Shown here piece after piece: positions 1 to 8,405 of a stretch of DNA of 33,345 nt. Location: contig JASJAY010000038.1 in the NCBI GenBank assembly GCA_030066775.1, positions 1 through 33,345 on the forward strand. Direction: 5' to 3'. A program made the translations under genes and the position numbers. Position 1 is the first letter of the stretch. The number at the start of each line of letters is the position of its first letter. The notes under the pieces were generated by a model. The model searched no databases, had not been told where the DNA came from, and worked only from the letters and a program-made list of their open reading frames with translations. Source of the DNA: Planctomycetota bacterium. GTDB taxonomy: Bacteria; Planctomycetota; PLA2; JAEUHO01.

Positions 1-2190
1 TTCGTGCTCCTGGCCCAGGCCGGCGGCAGCACGTCGATCTCCGTGCTGGCAGAGCGGAGCGCCGAGATCGGCGCGTCTCCGCTCTACCTGCCGGCCTTGG
101 TGCTCATCCTGCTGGGCGCCTTCACGAAGTCGGCCCAGGTGCCGTTCCACTACTGGCTGCCGGGCGCCATGGCCGCGCCGGGTCCGGTCAGCGCGTACCT
201 GCACTCGGCCACCCTCGTGAAGGCCGGCGTGTTTCTGCTGCTACGGCTGCAGCCCGTTCTCGGCACGTCCGAGGTGTGGCACGTCACGCTGGGCCACGTG
301 GGCGCCGTCACGATGCTCCTCGGCGCCCTGTTCGCGTTCTTCCAGCAGGACCTCAAGCGCCTGCTCGCCTACTCCACGGTCTCGGGCCTGGGCGCGATCG
401 TGATGCTGATCGGCATCGGCACGCCGCCAGCCATCCGCGCGGCGCTGCTCTTCACGGCCGTGCATGCGCTCTACAAGGCGGCGCTGTTCATGCTCGTGGG
501 CTACATGGAGAAGCGCACGGGCACACGCGACGTGTACGCGCTGCGCGGGCTCGCGCGTTCGCTGCCGCTCGCGTTCGGCGCGGCGCTGCTCGCCGGACTC
601 TCGATGAGCGGCCTGCCGCCGCTCTTGGGCGCCATTTCGAAAGAGCTCGTGTACGAGGCCAAGCTCGGCGCGCCGGAGGCGCCGTGGGTCTTGGCCGCCG
701 TGGGCGCGCTCGCCAATGCGCTGATCATCGCGTGCGCGCTGCTCGTCGCGGTCGGCCCCTTCCTGCGACGGGGTCCGGCGCCGACCCTTCAGAAGGCGCC
801 GAGCGTACGCCTCTTGCTCGGACCGATCCTGCTTGCGCTCACCTCGCTCGCGCTGGGGCTCGCCCACGCGAGCGATGAGTCGCCGCTGGTCGACGCGGCC
901 TTGGCAGGCCTCGCACCCCGCGCCGCGGAACCTGCCCTGTCGCTCGATCCCGACGCGAGCTGGGTCAAGCTGCTCAGCCTCGCGACGCTCGCTGCGGGCG
1001 TGCTGCTGTTCACATTCCGCCGCAAGCTGGTGCACGACGGATCGCCGGTCGTGCGGCTTGCGCACCGCGCGCCGGGCGGCGTGCAGGACGCACTGGTCGA
1101 GCGGATCTACGCGCTCGGGCGCGTCGTCGCGGCCGTGAGCGAGACCCAGGTCGCGCGACGCAGCGTGCTGCTCGCGGGCGTGCTCGTCGCTGTCGCGGGC
1201 ATCGCCTTCGTGGTGCAGGCCGCGCCCACGCCGCCCGTGAGCCCGCTCTCGGTCTCGTTCGAGGAGGCCGCGCTGCTCTTGCTCATCGCAGGCGGCGCTT
1301 TGGCCACGCTCTTCGCGCGGACGCAGCTGCGGGCCGTGGCGTCCCTCGGCGTGACGGGCGCCGGTGTCGCGATGGTGTTCCTCGTGCGCGGCGGGCCGGA
1401 TCTGGCGCTCACGCAGCTCGCCGTCGAGACGCTGGCCGTGCTCCTGCTGCTCTCCGTGCTCCCGCGCGGAAAGGTCGAGCGCATCCCCGCGCCGCGTCGA
1501 CGCCAGCTCCTGGATGGCGGCATCTCCATCCTCGTGGGGCTGACGTTCGCGGCGGTGGCCTGGGCCGCCACCCCGAGCGGGGAGCTGCGGCCGATGGCGA
1601 CGGAGATCGCCGAGGCGAGCGAACCCCTGGGGCGTGGTCTCAACGTCGTCAACGTGATCCTGGTCGACTTCCGCGCGCTCGACACGCTGGGCGAGCTCGT
1701 CGTCCTCGCGATCGCGGCGCTCGGCATCGCGGCGATGGTGCCGCGGCCGACAACGGGATCGACGCTCTCCCCGTCGCTCGAGAGCTCGCCCATCCTGCGC
1801 AACGCGGCGCGCGTGCTCGTGCCGCTGCTCGCGCTGCTCTCGCTCGTCCTATTCGTGCGCGGCCACAACGAGCCCGGCGGCGGCTTCGTGGCCGGCCTCG
1901 TCGCGGCGGCCGCCGTGGTGCTGCGCGCCCTCGTCTCGCCCGTGAGCCCGGCGCGGCACCGGGAGCGCGCGGACCAGCTCATGTTCACGGGCCTCGCGAT
2001 CGCCTTCGGCTCCGGGCTCCTCGGCATGCTGCTCGGCGGATCGTTCCTCCAGGGCGCGTGGCTCGAAGCGAAGGTCCCGGCCTTCGGCAAGCTCGGCACG
2101 CCCGTGCTCTTCGATGCCGGCGTCTTCCTCGTGGTGCTCGGCGTGGTGACGAGCGTGCTGTTCCACCTGCTCGGACGGAAGGAGGGCTGA
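1..2190 (+). CDS. mrpA: Mrp/Mnh cation:proton antiporter, fused MrpA-MrpB subunit (5' partial)
   Basis: This is the large membrane subunit of the Mrp-type Na+(K+)/H+ antiporter. The open frame runs from base 1, so the true start and roughly the first quarter of MrpA lie left of the window. The visible N-terminal part is a NuoL-like proton-channel domain with the conserved K-S-A-Q-V-P-F-H-Y-W-L-P and H-S-A-T-L-V-K-A-G stretches. A DUF4040-type segment follows (GGPDLALTQLAVETLAVLLLL, about residues 460-485), then an MrpB domain marked by FVRGHNEPGGGFVAGL near residue 620. Fusion of A and B into one chain is known for the PhaAB-type Mrp complexes of proteobacteria. No separate mrpB follows, which agrees with the fusion. 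The stop is one base before the mrpC start, so the genes are probably translationally coupled. Confidence 0.93.
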   Translation, partial: FVLLAQAGGSTSISVLAERSAEIGASPLYLPALVLILLGAFTKSAQVPFHYWLPGAMAAPGPVSAYLHSATLVKAGVFLLLRLQPVLGTSEVWHVTLGHVGAVTMLLGALFAFFQQDLKRLLAYSTVSGLGAIVMLIGIGTPPAIRAALLFTAVHALYKAALFMLVGYMEKRTGTRDVYALRGLARSLPLAFGAALLAGLSMSGLPPLLGAISKELVYEAKLGAPEAPWVLAAVGALANALIIACALLVAVGPFLRRGPAPTLQKAPSVRLLLGPILLALTSLALGLAHASDESPLVDAALAGLAPRAAEPALSLDPDASWVKLLSLATLAAGVLLFTFRRKLVHDGSPVVRLAHRAPGGVQDALVERIYALGRVVAAVSETQVARRSVLLAGVLVAVAGIAFVVQAAPTPPVSPLSVSFEEAALLLLIAGGALATLFARTQLRAVASLGVTGAGVAMVFLVRGGPDLALTQLAVETLAVLLLLSVLPRGKVERIPAPRRRQLLDGGISILVGLTFAAVAWAATPSGELRPMATEIAEASEPLGRGLNVVNVILVDFRALDTLGELVVLAIAALGIAAMVPRPTTGSTLSPSLESSPILRNAARVLVPLLALLSLVLFVRGHNEPGGGFVAGLVAAAAVVLRALVSPVSPARHRERADQLMFTGLAIAFGSGLLGMLLGGSFLQGAWLEAKVPAFGKLGTPVLFDAGVFLVVLGVVTSVLFHLLGRKEG

Positions 2191-2191
2191 C

Positions 2192-2521
2192 ATGGCAACG
2201 TGGCTCGCCCTCCTCTGCGGCTTGTTGGCCACCGTCGGGACGCGGCTGATGCTGCGGCCGAAGGGCCCCGGGCGCGCGCTCGGCATCGTCCTGCTCGGCC
2301 TCGCCGTGAACCTGCTGGTGTTCACCATGACGGGCGCCGTGCACGGTCGCGCGCCCTTGGTGGAGCCGGGCGCGTCCAGCCCGGAGCCTCCGTACGCGGA
2401 TCCCGTGCCCCAGGCGTTGGTGCTCACCGCAATCGTGATCGGCTTCGCGCTGCAGGCCTTCGCGCTGGTGCTGCTCGTCCTGCGTGCGCCCAACGATCCC
2501 GACGAGGAGGCGCAGTCGTGA
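2192..2521 (+). CDS. mrpC: Mrp antiporter subunit C (NuoK-like)
   Basis: Small hydrophobic subunit of 109 residues with three predicted membrane helices, homologous to NuoK of complex I. The segment GIVLLGLAVNLLVFTMTG and the later DPVPQALVLTAIVIGFA are the hallmark MrpC/NuoK helices; the latter normally reads DPLPQALVLTAIVI in this family. The ATG follows the mrpA stop by one base, with GGAGG in the end of mrpA as ribosome binding site. It ends in a GTGA overlap with mrpD. MrpC works inside the membrane arm of the heteromultimeric antiporter next to MrpA and MrpD. Confidence 0.93.
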   Translation: MATWLALLCGLLATVGTRLMLRPKGPGRALGIVLLGLAVNLLVFTMTGAVHGRAPLVEPGASSPEPPYADPVPQALVLTAIVIGFALQAFALVLLVLRAPNDPDEEAQS

Positions 2522-3993
2522 ACGCCTTCGTCGTCGCCCCCATCCTGATCCTGCTCGCCGCCGGCATCGTCACGCAGCTCGCGCCGGTCCGGTGGCGGCG
2601 CGGGATCTTCGTCGCCGGCGTCACGCTCCACCTCGTGAGTGCCGTGTTCCTCTTCGCCCAGGTCGAGCAAAGCGGCCCCCAGGCCGTGCATCTCGGCGGC
2701 TGGGAGGCGCCGCTCGGCATCGCCCTGGTTGCCGACCTCCTCGCCGCCGTGCTGGTGCTGCTGACTGCGTTGCTGGGGTTCGCCGTCACCCTCGCACTGA
2801 CCCGGAGCAGCACGCATGAGGACCTCCGGGCCGGCGTCCCGGCGCTCGTCTGCTTCCTGCTCGCGGGCGTCGACGCCGCCTTCCTCACCGCGGACCTGTT
2901 CCACCTGTACGTGGCGTTCGAGATCCTGCTGCTCGCCTCGTTCGTGCTGTTCGTTGTGGGCTGCGACGGCGAGCGACCGCGCGCCGCCGCGCGGTACCTG
3001 CTTCCCGCCGTGCTCTCGTCGATGCTCCTGCTCGCCGGCGTCGGCCTGCTCTACGGGCTCACGGGCACGCTCAGCATGACGGACGCGGGCGCGCGCATCG
3101 CAGCGCTGGGCTCCACGCCGGCGGTCGGCGTGGTGGCGGCGATGTTGGCCGTGTCCTTCGCGCTCAAGGCCGCCGCGTTCCCCGTCTTCGCCTGGCTTCC
3201 GGCGTCGTATCCCGCCGTGCCGAGCGAGCTCGCCGCGCTGTTCTCGGGCCTGCTCACGAAGGTCGGCGTCTACGCCCTGGTGCGCGTGTTCACGCTCGTG
3301 CTGCCGGGCGAGCTCGAGTGGATGGGCACGCTGCTGTTGATCGTCGCGGGCGCGACGATGGTGTTCGGCGTGCTCGGTGCGCTCGCCCAGTGGGGCATGC
3401 AGCGCCTGCTCACGTTCCACGTCGTCAGCCAGGTCGGCTACCTGCTCGTGGGGTTGGGGATCGGCACGGTCGGTGCGCTCGCGGCGACCGTCTACTACCT
3501 GTTCCACAACAGCGTCGCCAAGACCTCGCTGCTCTTGACCACCGGTCAGGTCCGTCGCCGCCACGGGACCGACGAGCTCCGGAACCTCGGCGGCATCGCC
3601 CGCACCGATCCGTGGCTGGCTGCGTTCTTCCTGATCGCGGCACTCGGGCTCGCCGGCATCCCGCCGCTCTCGGGCTTCTGGGCCAAGCTGCTCGTGCTCG
3701 ACTCGGCGGCCGAGGCGGGCTCGTGGGCGATCCTCGGGGTCGCGGCAGCCGTCGGCGTCTTGACGCTGCTCTCCATGGCGAAGATCTGGACCACGGCGTT
3801 CTGGGGCGAAGGGGCGGAGGGCCGACGCGCGGGCACCGGCCTCCTGGCACTCCTGCCGACCTTCCTCCTCGTGCTCGTGGTCGTGGGCCTCGGGCTGTTC
3901 GCGGGCCCCGCGCTTGCGATCGCCGAGCGCGCCGCCGCGGACCTCCTGGACGGCACGGCCTACGTCGACGCGCTGCGGAGGGCCGCGCCATGA
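2518..3993 (+). CDS. mrpD: Mrp antiporter subunit D (NuoM/N-like)
   Basis: Second large proton-channel subunit, 491 residues and mostly hydrophobic helices. The GTG start at 2518 overlaps the mrpC stop by four bases (GTGA) and gives the N-terminus VNAFVVAPILILLAAG; the open frame extends further upstream inside mrpC, but that part is not plausible. Family marks are FPVFAWLPASYPAVPSELAALF followed by LLTKVGVYALVRVF, holding the channel lysine, then FHVVSQVGYLLVGLG, and the late helix AGIPPLSGFWAKL. The C-terminus ends in the ATGA overlap with mrpE. Length and motifs are typical for MrpD, with no sign of damage. Confidence 0.94.
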   Translation: MNAFVVAPILILLAAGIVTQLAPVRWRRGIFVAGVTLHLVSAVFLFAQVEQSGPQAVHLGGWEAPLGIALVADLLAAVLVLLTALLGFAVTLALTRSSTHEDLRAGVPALVCFLLAGVDAAFLTADLFHLYVAFEILLLASFVLFVVGCDGERPRAAARYLLPAVLSSMLLLAGVGLLYGLTGTLSMTDAGARIAALGSTPAVGVVAAMLAVSFALKAAAFPVFAWLPASYPAVPSELAALFSGLLTKVGVYALVRVFTLVLPGELEWMGTLLLIVAGATMVFGVLGALAQWGMQRLLTFHVVSQVGYLLVGLGIGTVGALAATVYYLFHNSVAKTSLLLTTGQVRRRHGTDELRNLGGIARTDPWLAAFFLIAALGLAGIPPLSGFWAKLLVLDSAAEAGSWAILGVAAAVGVLTLLSMAKIWTTAFWGEGAEGRRAGTGLLALLPTFLLVLVVVGLGLFAGPALAIAERAAADLLDGTAYVDALRRAAP

Positions 3994-4478
3994 GCCTTCG
4001 GACGACCCTCATCCTGGCCGCCCTCTGGTGCGTGCTCACGCGTGAGCTCACGGTGGCCAACCTCATCCTCGGGCTCGCCGTCGGCGCCGGGATCGCACTC
4101 CTGCTGCGCCACGATCGTCCGGAGCGAAGCGACCGTGCGCGCTCGAGCCTCGTACACCGCGCGCGGGCAGCGCTGATCCTCGCGGTGACGTTCCTGTGGG
4201 ATCTCGTCATCTCCAGCGTGCGCATGGGCGTGCACGTGCTGCGCCCGCAGCACACGTGGCGCGAGGCGATCGTGCCGGTGGCGATCGAGACGCAGTCCGA
4301 AGGCGAGCTGACGGTGCTCTCGGCGTTGATCACGCTCACCCCCGGCACGCTCACGGTCGACGTCGCCGAAGACCAGCGCACGCTCCACGTCCACGTCATG
4401 ACGAGCGGCGACCCCGACGCGATGCGCCGGGACCTCGAGGCCGGCGTCGTGCGGCACGTCCGGAGGCTCTTCGCATGA
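3990..4478 (+). CDS. mrpE: Mrp antiporter subunit E
   Basis: Protein of 162 residues with an N-terminal hydrophobic region and a soluble C-terminal half. The stretch VLRPQHTWREAIVPVAIETQ and LSALITLTPGTLTVDVAED are strong MrpE signatures: the family has N/S-x-I-T-L-T-P-G-T-x-T-x-D at this place. The ATG lies in the ATGA overlap with mrpD, and the stop overlaps the mrpF start in the same way. MrpE is an accessory membrane subunit of the antiporter; its exact role is not known from sequence. Confidence 0.92.
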   Translation: MSLRTTLILAALWCVLTRELTVANLILGLAVGAGIALLLRHDRPERSDRARSSLVHRARAALILAVTFLWDLVISSVRMGVHVLRPQHTWREAIVPVAIETQSEGELTVLSALITLTPGTLTVDVAEDQRTLHVHVMTSGDPDAMRRDLEAGVVRHVRRLFA

Positions 4479-4744
4479 TCGCGTCCGTCGTCGAGATCAC
4501 GCGCCTCGTCGCGCTGCCGGTGCTCGGCCTCTCCGCGCTCCTGTCGGCCTGGTGCATCCTGCGCGGTCCGACGATCGCGGACCGCATCGTGGGGCTCGAG
4601 CTCCTGACGACGATCGGCGTCGGCATCGCCGCCTGCGTGAGCATCGTGCACGGGCAGTCGGCACTCCTGGACGTGAGCCTCGTCCTCGCGCTCGTGGCCT
4701 TTCTCGCCACCGTCGCCTACGCGCGGGCATTGGGGGACCGATGA
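4475..4744 (+). CDS. mrpF: Mrp antiporter subunit F
   Basis: Short integral membrane protein of 89 residues with three predicted helices. The pattern R-G-P-T-I-A-D-R-I-V-G-L-E near residues 30-42 is the conserved MrpF motif, carrying the charged Asp-Arg in the membrane that is thought to take part in cation passage. The start is the ATG of the ATGA overlap with mrpE, and it ends in an ATGA overlap with mrpG. Position and size match the canonical order E-F-G. Confidence 0.92.
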   Translation: MIASVVEITRLVALPVLGLSALLSAWCILRGPTIADRIVGLELLTTIGVGIAACVSIVHGQSALLDVSLVLALVAFLATVAYARALGDR

Positions 4745-5037
4745 GCTTCGTCGAGTGGGTCGCCGTCGTTGCGCTCGTCGGGGGCGCGTTGTTCACCTTG
4801 CTCGCCGCCGTGGGCGTCGTGCGAATGCCGAACGTCTATGCGCGCCTGTCGACGACGTCCAAGGCCGCCCCGTTCGGCATCGGGCTCGTGCTCCTCGGAG
4901 CCGCGCTCTATGCACGGGACGGCGGGTTCGCGGTCATCGCGGCGGCGGCGGCGGTCTTCCTCGCGCTCACCTCCCCCATCGCGGCCCACGCCCTCGCGCG
5001 CGCTGTCAGGCGGGCGAGTGACGACGACCGCGTGTGA
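4741..5037 (+). CDS. mrpG: Mrp antiporter subunit G
   Basis: Last gene of the Mrp operon, 98 residues with three predicted helices. The motif GVVRMPNVYARLSTTSKA (about residues 25-42) is diagnostic for MrpG, as is the later LTSPIAAHALARA. It starts in an ATGA overlap with mrpF. Its final 32 bases overlap the end of the convergent winged-helix gene, so there is no room for an ordinary terminator between the two. Confidence 0.92.
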   Translation: MSFVEWVAVVALVGGALFTLLAAVGVVRMPNVYARLSTTSKAAPFGIGLVLLGAALYARDGGFAVIAAAAAVFLALTSPIAAHALARAVRRASDDDRV

Positions 5038-5302
5038 CGAGCTGGATCAGCTGCCGCACCGTGCGGTGCTCCTCGAGCGGGTGCCGCAGCGGCTGGTCCA
5101 GGTGGAGCTCGTAGTGGTTGCAGCGCCCGACGCGGGTGCGCGTGACCAGCCCCTCCGCCTCCAGGTCCGACAGGATCTTGAGCACGGCGCGCTCGGTGAT
5201 GCCGACACGCAGCGCGACCTCGCGCATGACCAGGTCCGGCTCCGTGGCCAGACAGATCAGCACGTGGGCGTGATTGGAGAGGAACGTCCAGCGACGCAAC
5301 AT
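5006..5302 (-). CDS. Winged helix-turn-helix transcriptional regulator
   Basis: Protein of 98 residues beginning MLRRWTFLSNHAHVLICLA. A winged helix is visible: VMREVALRVGITERAVLKILSDLEAEGLV is helix-turn-helix and recognition helix, and TRTRVGRCNHYELH is the wing. I recall small stand-alone regulators with the same NHAHVL...GITERAV...RVGR.NHY pattern, related to the ArsR/MarR groups; no effector pocket is apparent. The ATG at 5302 was chosen because the family starts at R-W-T-F-L and an AGGAAAAG site precedes it. An upstream ATG at 5356 would add 18 atypical residues. It diverges from purE, and a 13-bp inverted repeat lies between them, so it may control purE-purK-sbtAB, itself, or both (inference). 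Confidence 0.8.
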   Translation of the reverse strand: MLRRWTFLSNHAHVLICLATEPDLVMREVALRVGITERAVLKILSDLEAEGLVTRTRVGRCNHYELHLDQPLRHPLEEHRTVRQLIQLVTRGRRHSPA

Positions 5303-5358
5303 GCGAATGTCTTTTCCTGTATCGGGGTTCCATGATAGCGTCCCGCGAAACGCCATTC

Positions 5359-5371
5359 AGGAACAATTCCT
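5359..5371. promoter_or_regulatory. Inverted repeat upstream of purE, candidate operator
   Basis: AGGAACAATTCCT is a perfect 5-3-5 inverted repeat ending three bases before the purE ATG. It contains the likely AGGA ribosome binding site of purE, so a bound protein could block transcription or translation initiation. It lies in the 72-bp gap between the divergent winged-helix gene and purE. Operator function is inferred only from symmetry and position. Confidence 0.35.
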
Positions 5372-5374
5372 CCC

Positions 5375-5866
5375 ATGACCTCCCCCTCCCCCCTCGTCGG
5401 GATCGTGATGGGCAGCGACTCGGATTGGCCCACCATGGGCCACGCCGCGGAGTGCCTCCGGGACCTCGACGTGCCGCATGAGTCGCGCGTCGTCTCGGCC
5501 CACCGCACGCCGGAGCTCTTGCGCGAGTACGCCACGAACGCCGAGTCTCGCGGCCTGCGGATCCTCATCGCCGGCGCCGGCGGTGCGGCGCACCTGCCGG
5601 GCATGCTCGCCGCCTGGACGGCGCTGCCCGTCTTCGGCGTGCCGGTGAAGAGCCGCGTATTGAACGGCGTCGACTCGCTGCTCTCGATCGTGCAGATGCC
5701 CGGCGGCGTGCCGGTCGGCACGCTCGCGATCGGCGAGGCGGGGGCGAAGAACGCGGCGCTGCTCGCCGCGCGCATCCTGGCGCACGGCGACCCGGAGCTC
5801 CGCGCGCGACTCGAGTCGTTCCGCGCCATGCAGGAGCAGAAGGCGATGAAGGCGGTGCTGGCATGA
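5375..5866 (+). CDS. purE: N5-carboxyaminoimidazole ribonucleotide mutase PurE
   Basis: Converts N5-CAIR to CAIR in de novo purine synthesis, acting directly after PurK. The 163 residues match a class I PurE: the phosphate-binding GSDSDW at 13-18, SAHRTPE at 41-47 with the catalytic His43, the [14 protein letters not shown] loop near 76-89, and VPVKS / [17 protein letters not shown] further on. The ATG at 5375 gives the standard short N-terminus. The stop overlaps the purK start (ATGA), so the two enzymes, which share an unstable intermediate, are made together. First gene of a four-gene operon with sbtA and sbtB. Confidence 0.96.
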   Translation: MTSPSPLVGIVMGSDSDWPTMGHAAECLRDLDVPHESRVVSAHRTPELLREYATNAESRGLRILIAGAGGAAHLPGMLAAWTALPVFGVPVKSRVLNGVDSLLSIVQMPGGVPVGTLAIGEAGAKNAALLAARILAHGDPELRARLESFRAMQEQKAMKAVLA

Positions 5867-7032
5867 GCGCGCCGATCCTCCCGGGGGCCACGATCGGCGT
5901 GCTCGGCGGCGGCCAGCTCGGCCGCATGTTCAGCCTGGCCGCGCGCAACCTCGGGTACCACGTCAACGTCTTCGCGCCCGAAGACGACACGCCCGCCGGG
6001 CAGATCGCCTATCGCGAGGTCCGAGCGCCGTACGGCGATCTCGACGCGGTGCAGCGCTTCGCCGAAGGCGTCGAGGTCGTGACGTTCGAGTTCGAGAACG
6101 TGCCCACGGAGACCGTCGAGGTCGCCGAGCGCTTTGCCCCCGTCCGTCCCGCCGGCGCGTTGCTGCACATGACGCAGAACCGCGTCCGCGAGAAGACGGG
6201 CCTGCTCCGGCACGGTCTGCCCGTCTCGCCGTTCGCCGTCATCCGCTCCCCCGCGGACCTCGAGTCGGCCGCGGCCCAGATCGGCTTCCCGGCCGTGCTC
6301 AAGACGGCGGCGTGGGGCTACGACGGCAAGGGCCAGCGGCGCGTCGACGACGCGGCAGCCCTGCGCGCGGCCTACATGCGCCTCGGCGGTGCCCGCGCCG
6401 TGCTCGAGCGCTTCGTCCCGTTCGTCGGCGAGCTCTCGGTGGTCGGCGCGCGCGGCCTCGACGGCGCCGTGGCGCTGTACGAGCCCGTCTGGAACGAGCA
6501 CCGCGACCACATCCTCGACATCACCCTGTGCCCGGCTCCCATCGCCGACGCCGTCCGAAGCGACGCGCTCGAGCTCGCCCGCACGGTGCTCGAGGCCTTC
6601 GACGTCGTGGGCGTGCTCTGCGTCGAGCTGTTCCTGCTCGAGGACGGCTCGCTCATCGTCAACGAGCTCGCGCCGCGGCCGCACAACTCCGGCCACGTCA
6701 CGATCGACGCGCACGTCTGCTCGCAGTTCGAGCAGCAGGTACGCGCCGTCTGCGGTCTGCCGCTCGGCTCGACGGCCCGACGCGTCCGCGCCGCGGCGAT
6801 GGCGAACCTGCTGGGCGACCTGTGGCGGGAAGGCGACCCGTGCTTTGCCGACGCGCTCAAGGATCCGGGCGTACGGCTGCACCTCTACGCCAAGTCCGGG
6901 CCGCGCCCGGGGCGCAAGATGGGGCATCTCACGGTCGCGGGCCAGACCATCGAGGAAGCGCGTGAGCGAGCGCTCGCCGCACGGACATCGGCGGCTTGTC
7001 GGTGTGAGGAGCCGAGTTGGACCTCGAGCTGA
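5863..7032 (+). CDS. purK: N5-carboxyaminoimidazole ribonucleotide synthase PurK
   Basis: ATP-grasp ligase that carboxylates aminoimidazole ribonucleotide using ATP and bicarbonate. Its 389 residues contain the N-terminal [12 protein letters not shown] nucleotide fold (about 12-23), [11 protein letters not shown], the ATP-grasp glycine-rich loop WGYDGKGQ, and the metal/phosphate site [14 protein letters not shown] PurK C-terminal domain follows. The C-terminal tail after [17 protein letters not shown] ([18 protein letters not shown]) looks unconserved, and its last 16 bases overlap the TTG start of sbtA. Starts in an ATGA overlap with purE. Bicarbonate being a substrate gives a direct reason for its link to the transporter downstream. 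Confidence 0.96.
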   Translation: MSAPILPGATIGVLGGGQLGRMFSLAARNLGYHVNVFAPEDDTPAGQIAYREVRAPYGDLDAVQRFAEGVEVVTFEFENVPTETVEVAERFAPVRPAGALLHMTQNRVREKTGLLRHGLPVSPFAVIRSPADLESAAAQIGFPAVLKTAAWGYDGKGQRRVDDAAALRAAYMRLGGARAVLERFVPFVGELSVVGARGLDGAVALYEPVWNEHRDHILDITLCPAPIADAVRSDALELARTVLEAFDVVGVLCVELFLLEDGSLIVNELAPRPHNSGHVTIDAHVCSQFEQQVRAVCGLPLGSTARRVRAAAMANLLGDLWREGDPCFADALKDPGVRLHLYAKSGPRPGRKMGHLTVAGQTIEEARERALAARTSAACRCEEPSWTSS

Positions 7033-8009
7033 TCCTCGGCAATCTACTGACGCCGCCAGTGCTCTTCTTCGCGCTGGGCATGGCGGCGACGCTGCTCCGA
7101 TCGGACCTCGAGATCCCCCAGGCCGTCACGCGCGGCCTGTCGCTGTACCTGCTGTTCGCCATCGGCATGCACGGCGGTGCCGAGCTCGCGCGCGCCGGGT
7201 TCTCCCTCGACGCGCTCACACCCTTGATGGCAGGGATCGCAGCCAGCGCCATCGTGCCCGTGCCCACGTTCCTGCTCTTGCGCAAGCGTCTCGGCGGCGC
7301 GGACGCCGCCGCCATCGCCGCGACCTACGGCTCGATCTCGGCCGTCACGTTCATCACGGCCGCGAGCTTCCTCGACGATCGCGGCGTCGGCTGGTCGGGC
7401 ACGATGGTGGCGGCCATGGCGCTCATGGAGTCGCCCGCCATCCTGGTCGGTGTCGTGCTGGCGCGACGGGCGGGCGTGAAGGTCGTCGGCGGTGACAACG
7501 GCGACAACGGGAACGGCTCGAGCAGCCTGCTGCGCGAGGCGTTCCTCAACGGCCCCGTGTTCCTGCTGGTCGGGTCGCTGATCATCGGCGCCGTCAGCGG
7601 CGAGAAGGGCTGGGACAGCGTGAAGCCCTTCGTGCACGACCCCTTCAAGGGCGTGCTGTGCCTCTTCCTGCTGGACATGGGGCTGATCGCGGCGCGGCGC
7701 CTCAGCGCCCTGAAGAAGTCGGGCGCGTTCCTCGTCGGCTACTCCGTGGGCGCTCCGTTGGTGCACGCGGCGATCGCCATCGGGGTCGCGCGCCTGCTCG
7801 ACCTCGCGCCGGGCGACGCGCTCCTGTTCACGGTGCTCTGCGCCTCGGCGAGCTACATCGCGGTTCCCGCGGCGATCCGCTTGACGGTGCCGCAAGCAAA
7901 CCCGAGCCTGTTCCTGCCGATGTCGCTCGCCATGACCTTCCCGTTCAACGTCGCCCTGGGGATTCCGCTGTACATGTCCGTCATCGAGTCCATCTGGGGG
8001 GTTGCATGA
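7017..8009 (+). CDS. sbtA: Sodium-dependent bicarbonate transporter SbtA family
   Basis: Inner-membrane transporter of 330 residues with about ten helices in two inverted halves, separated by a polar loop (GGDNGDNGNGSSSLL). Family marks include the N-terminal LLTPPVLFFALGMAATLLRSDLEIP, GLSLYLLFAIGMHGGAELA, and the C-terminal RLTVPQANPSLFLPMSLAMTF. SbtA of cyanobacteria imports bicarbonate with Na+. It starts with TTG at 7017, preceded by GAGGAG inside the end of purK; no ATG gives a comparable N-terminus. It ends in an ATGA overlap with sbtB. Context with purEK suggests bicarbonate supply for biosynthetic carboxylations. Bicarbonate specificity is inferred from the family. Confidence 0.9.
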   Translation: MDLELILGNLLTPPVLFFALGMAATLLRSDLEIPQAVTRGLSLYLLFAIGMHGGAELARAGFSLDALTPLMAGIAASAIVPVPTFLLLRKRLGGADAAAIAATYGSISAVTFITAASFLDDRGVGWSGTMVAAMALMESPAILVGVVLARRAGVKVVGGDNGDNGNGSSSLLREAFLNGPVFLLVGSLIIGAVSGEKGWDSVKPFVHDPFKGVLCLFLLDMGLIAARRLSALKKSGAFLVGYSVGAPLVHAAIAIGVARLLDLAPGDALLFTVLCASASYIAVPAAIRLTVPQANPSLFLPMSLAMTFPFNVALGIPLYMSVIESIWGVA

Positions 8010-8299
8010 TTCCCGTCAAACGCGTGGAGATCGTCGTCGACGCGCCGTACAGCGAGCGCGTGACGAACCTGCTGGACAAGCACGACCTGCAGGGCTGGAC
8101 CCTGATCCGCGGCGCCGTCGGCAGCGGCGAGCGGGGCGAGCGCTACGGCGACGAGATCACCGGTGTCTCGAACAACCACCTGATCATCACCACGTGCCCA
8201 CCGGATCGCATCGAGGCCCTGACCGACGACCTGCGTGCGGTGCTGGAACGCTACGGGGGCATGTGCCTCGTCAGCGACGCCGGTTGGATCCAGCACTGA
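8006..8299 (+). CDS. sbtB: PII-like regulator SbtB
   Basis: Small PII-superfamily protein of 97 residues coupled to sbtA by ATGA. It has the ferredoxin-like beta-alpha-beta repeat and a T-loop region with glycine and charged residues (GSGERGERYGDEITGVSNNH), as in SbtB proteins that bind adenine nucleotides, including cAMP, and gate SbtA. The chain stops at GWIQH, so the C-terminal Cys-Gly-Pro-x-Gly-Cys redox loop of cyanobacterial SbtB is missing. It therefore probably senses nucleotides without the disulfide-controlled switch. Family assignment rests on sequence pattern plus the adjacent transporter. Confidence 0.88.
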   Translation: MIPVKRVEIVVDAPYSERVTNLLDKHDLQGWTLIRGAVGSGERGERYGDEITGVSNNHLIITTCPPDRIEALTDDLRAVLERYGGMCLVSDAGWIQH

Positions 8300-8326
8300 A
8301 GCGCGCCAGAAACGCGACACCTCGAC

Positions 8327-8347
8327 CCCGATCGGCGCGTCATCGGG
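8327..8347 (+). terminator. Weak hairpin after sbtB
   Basis: CCCGAT and ATCGGG can pair around a 9-base loop, about 30 bases after the sbtB stop. There is no T-run behind it, so intrinsic termination is doubtful. It is the only clear secondary structure in the 106-bp gap between sbtB and the DoxX-like pair. Confidence 0.25.
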
Positions 8348-8405
8348 ACGGAGGCGGGTTCGTTGCCCCCCCACAGATGTCGGTCCGCCTGAACCCGGGA
8401 GCCCC

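Noticed and set aside
1849..3564. 571-codon minus-strand frame opposite mrpA, mrpC and mrpD
   Set aside because: Low-complexity E/R/H/A sequence crossing three genuine genes; not a plausible protein.
5303..5356. Earlier start (5356) for the winged-helix regulator
   Set aside because: It has a GGAGG upstream, but adds residues [18 protein letters not shown] that do not fit the family and would leave only 18 bases for two divergent promoters.
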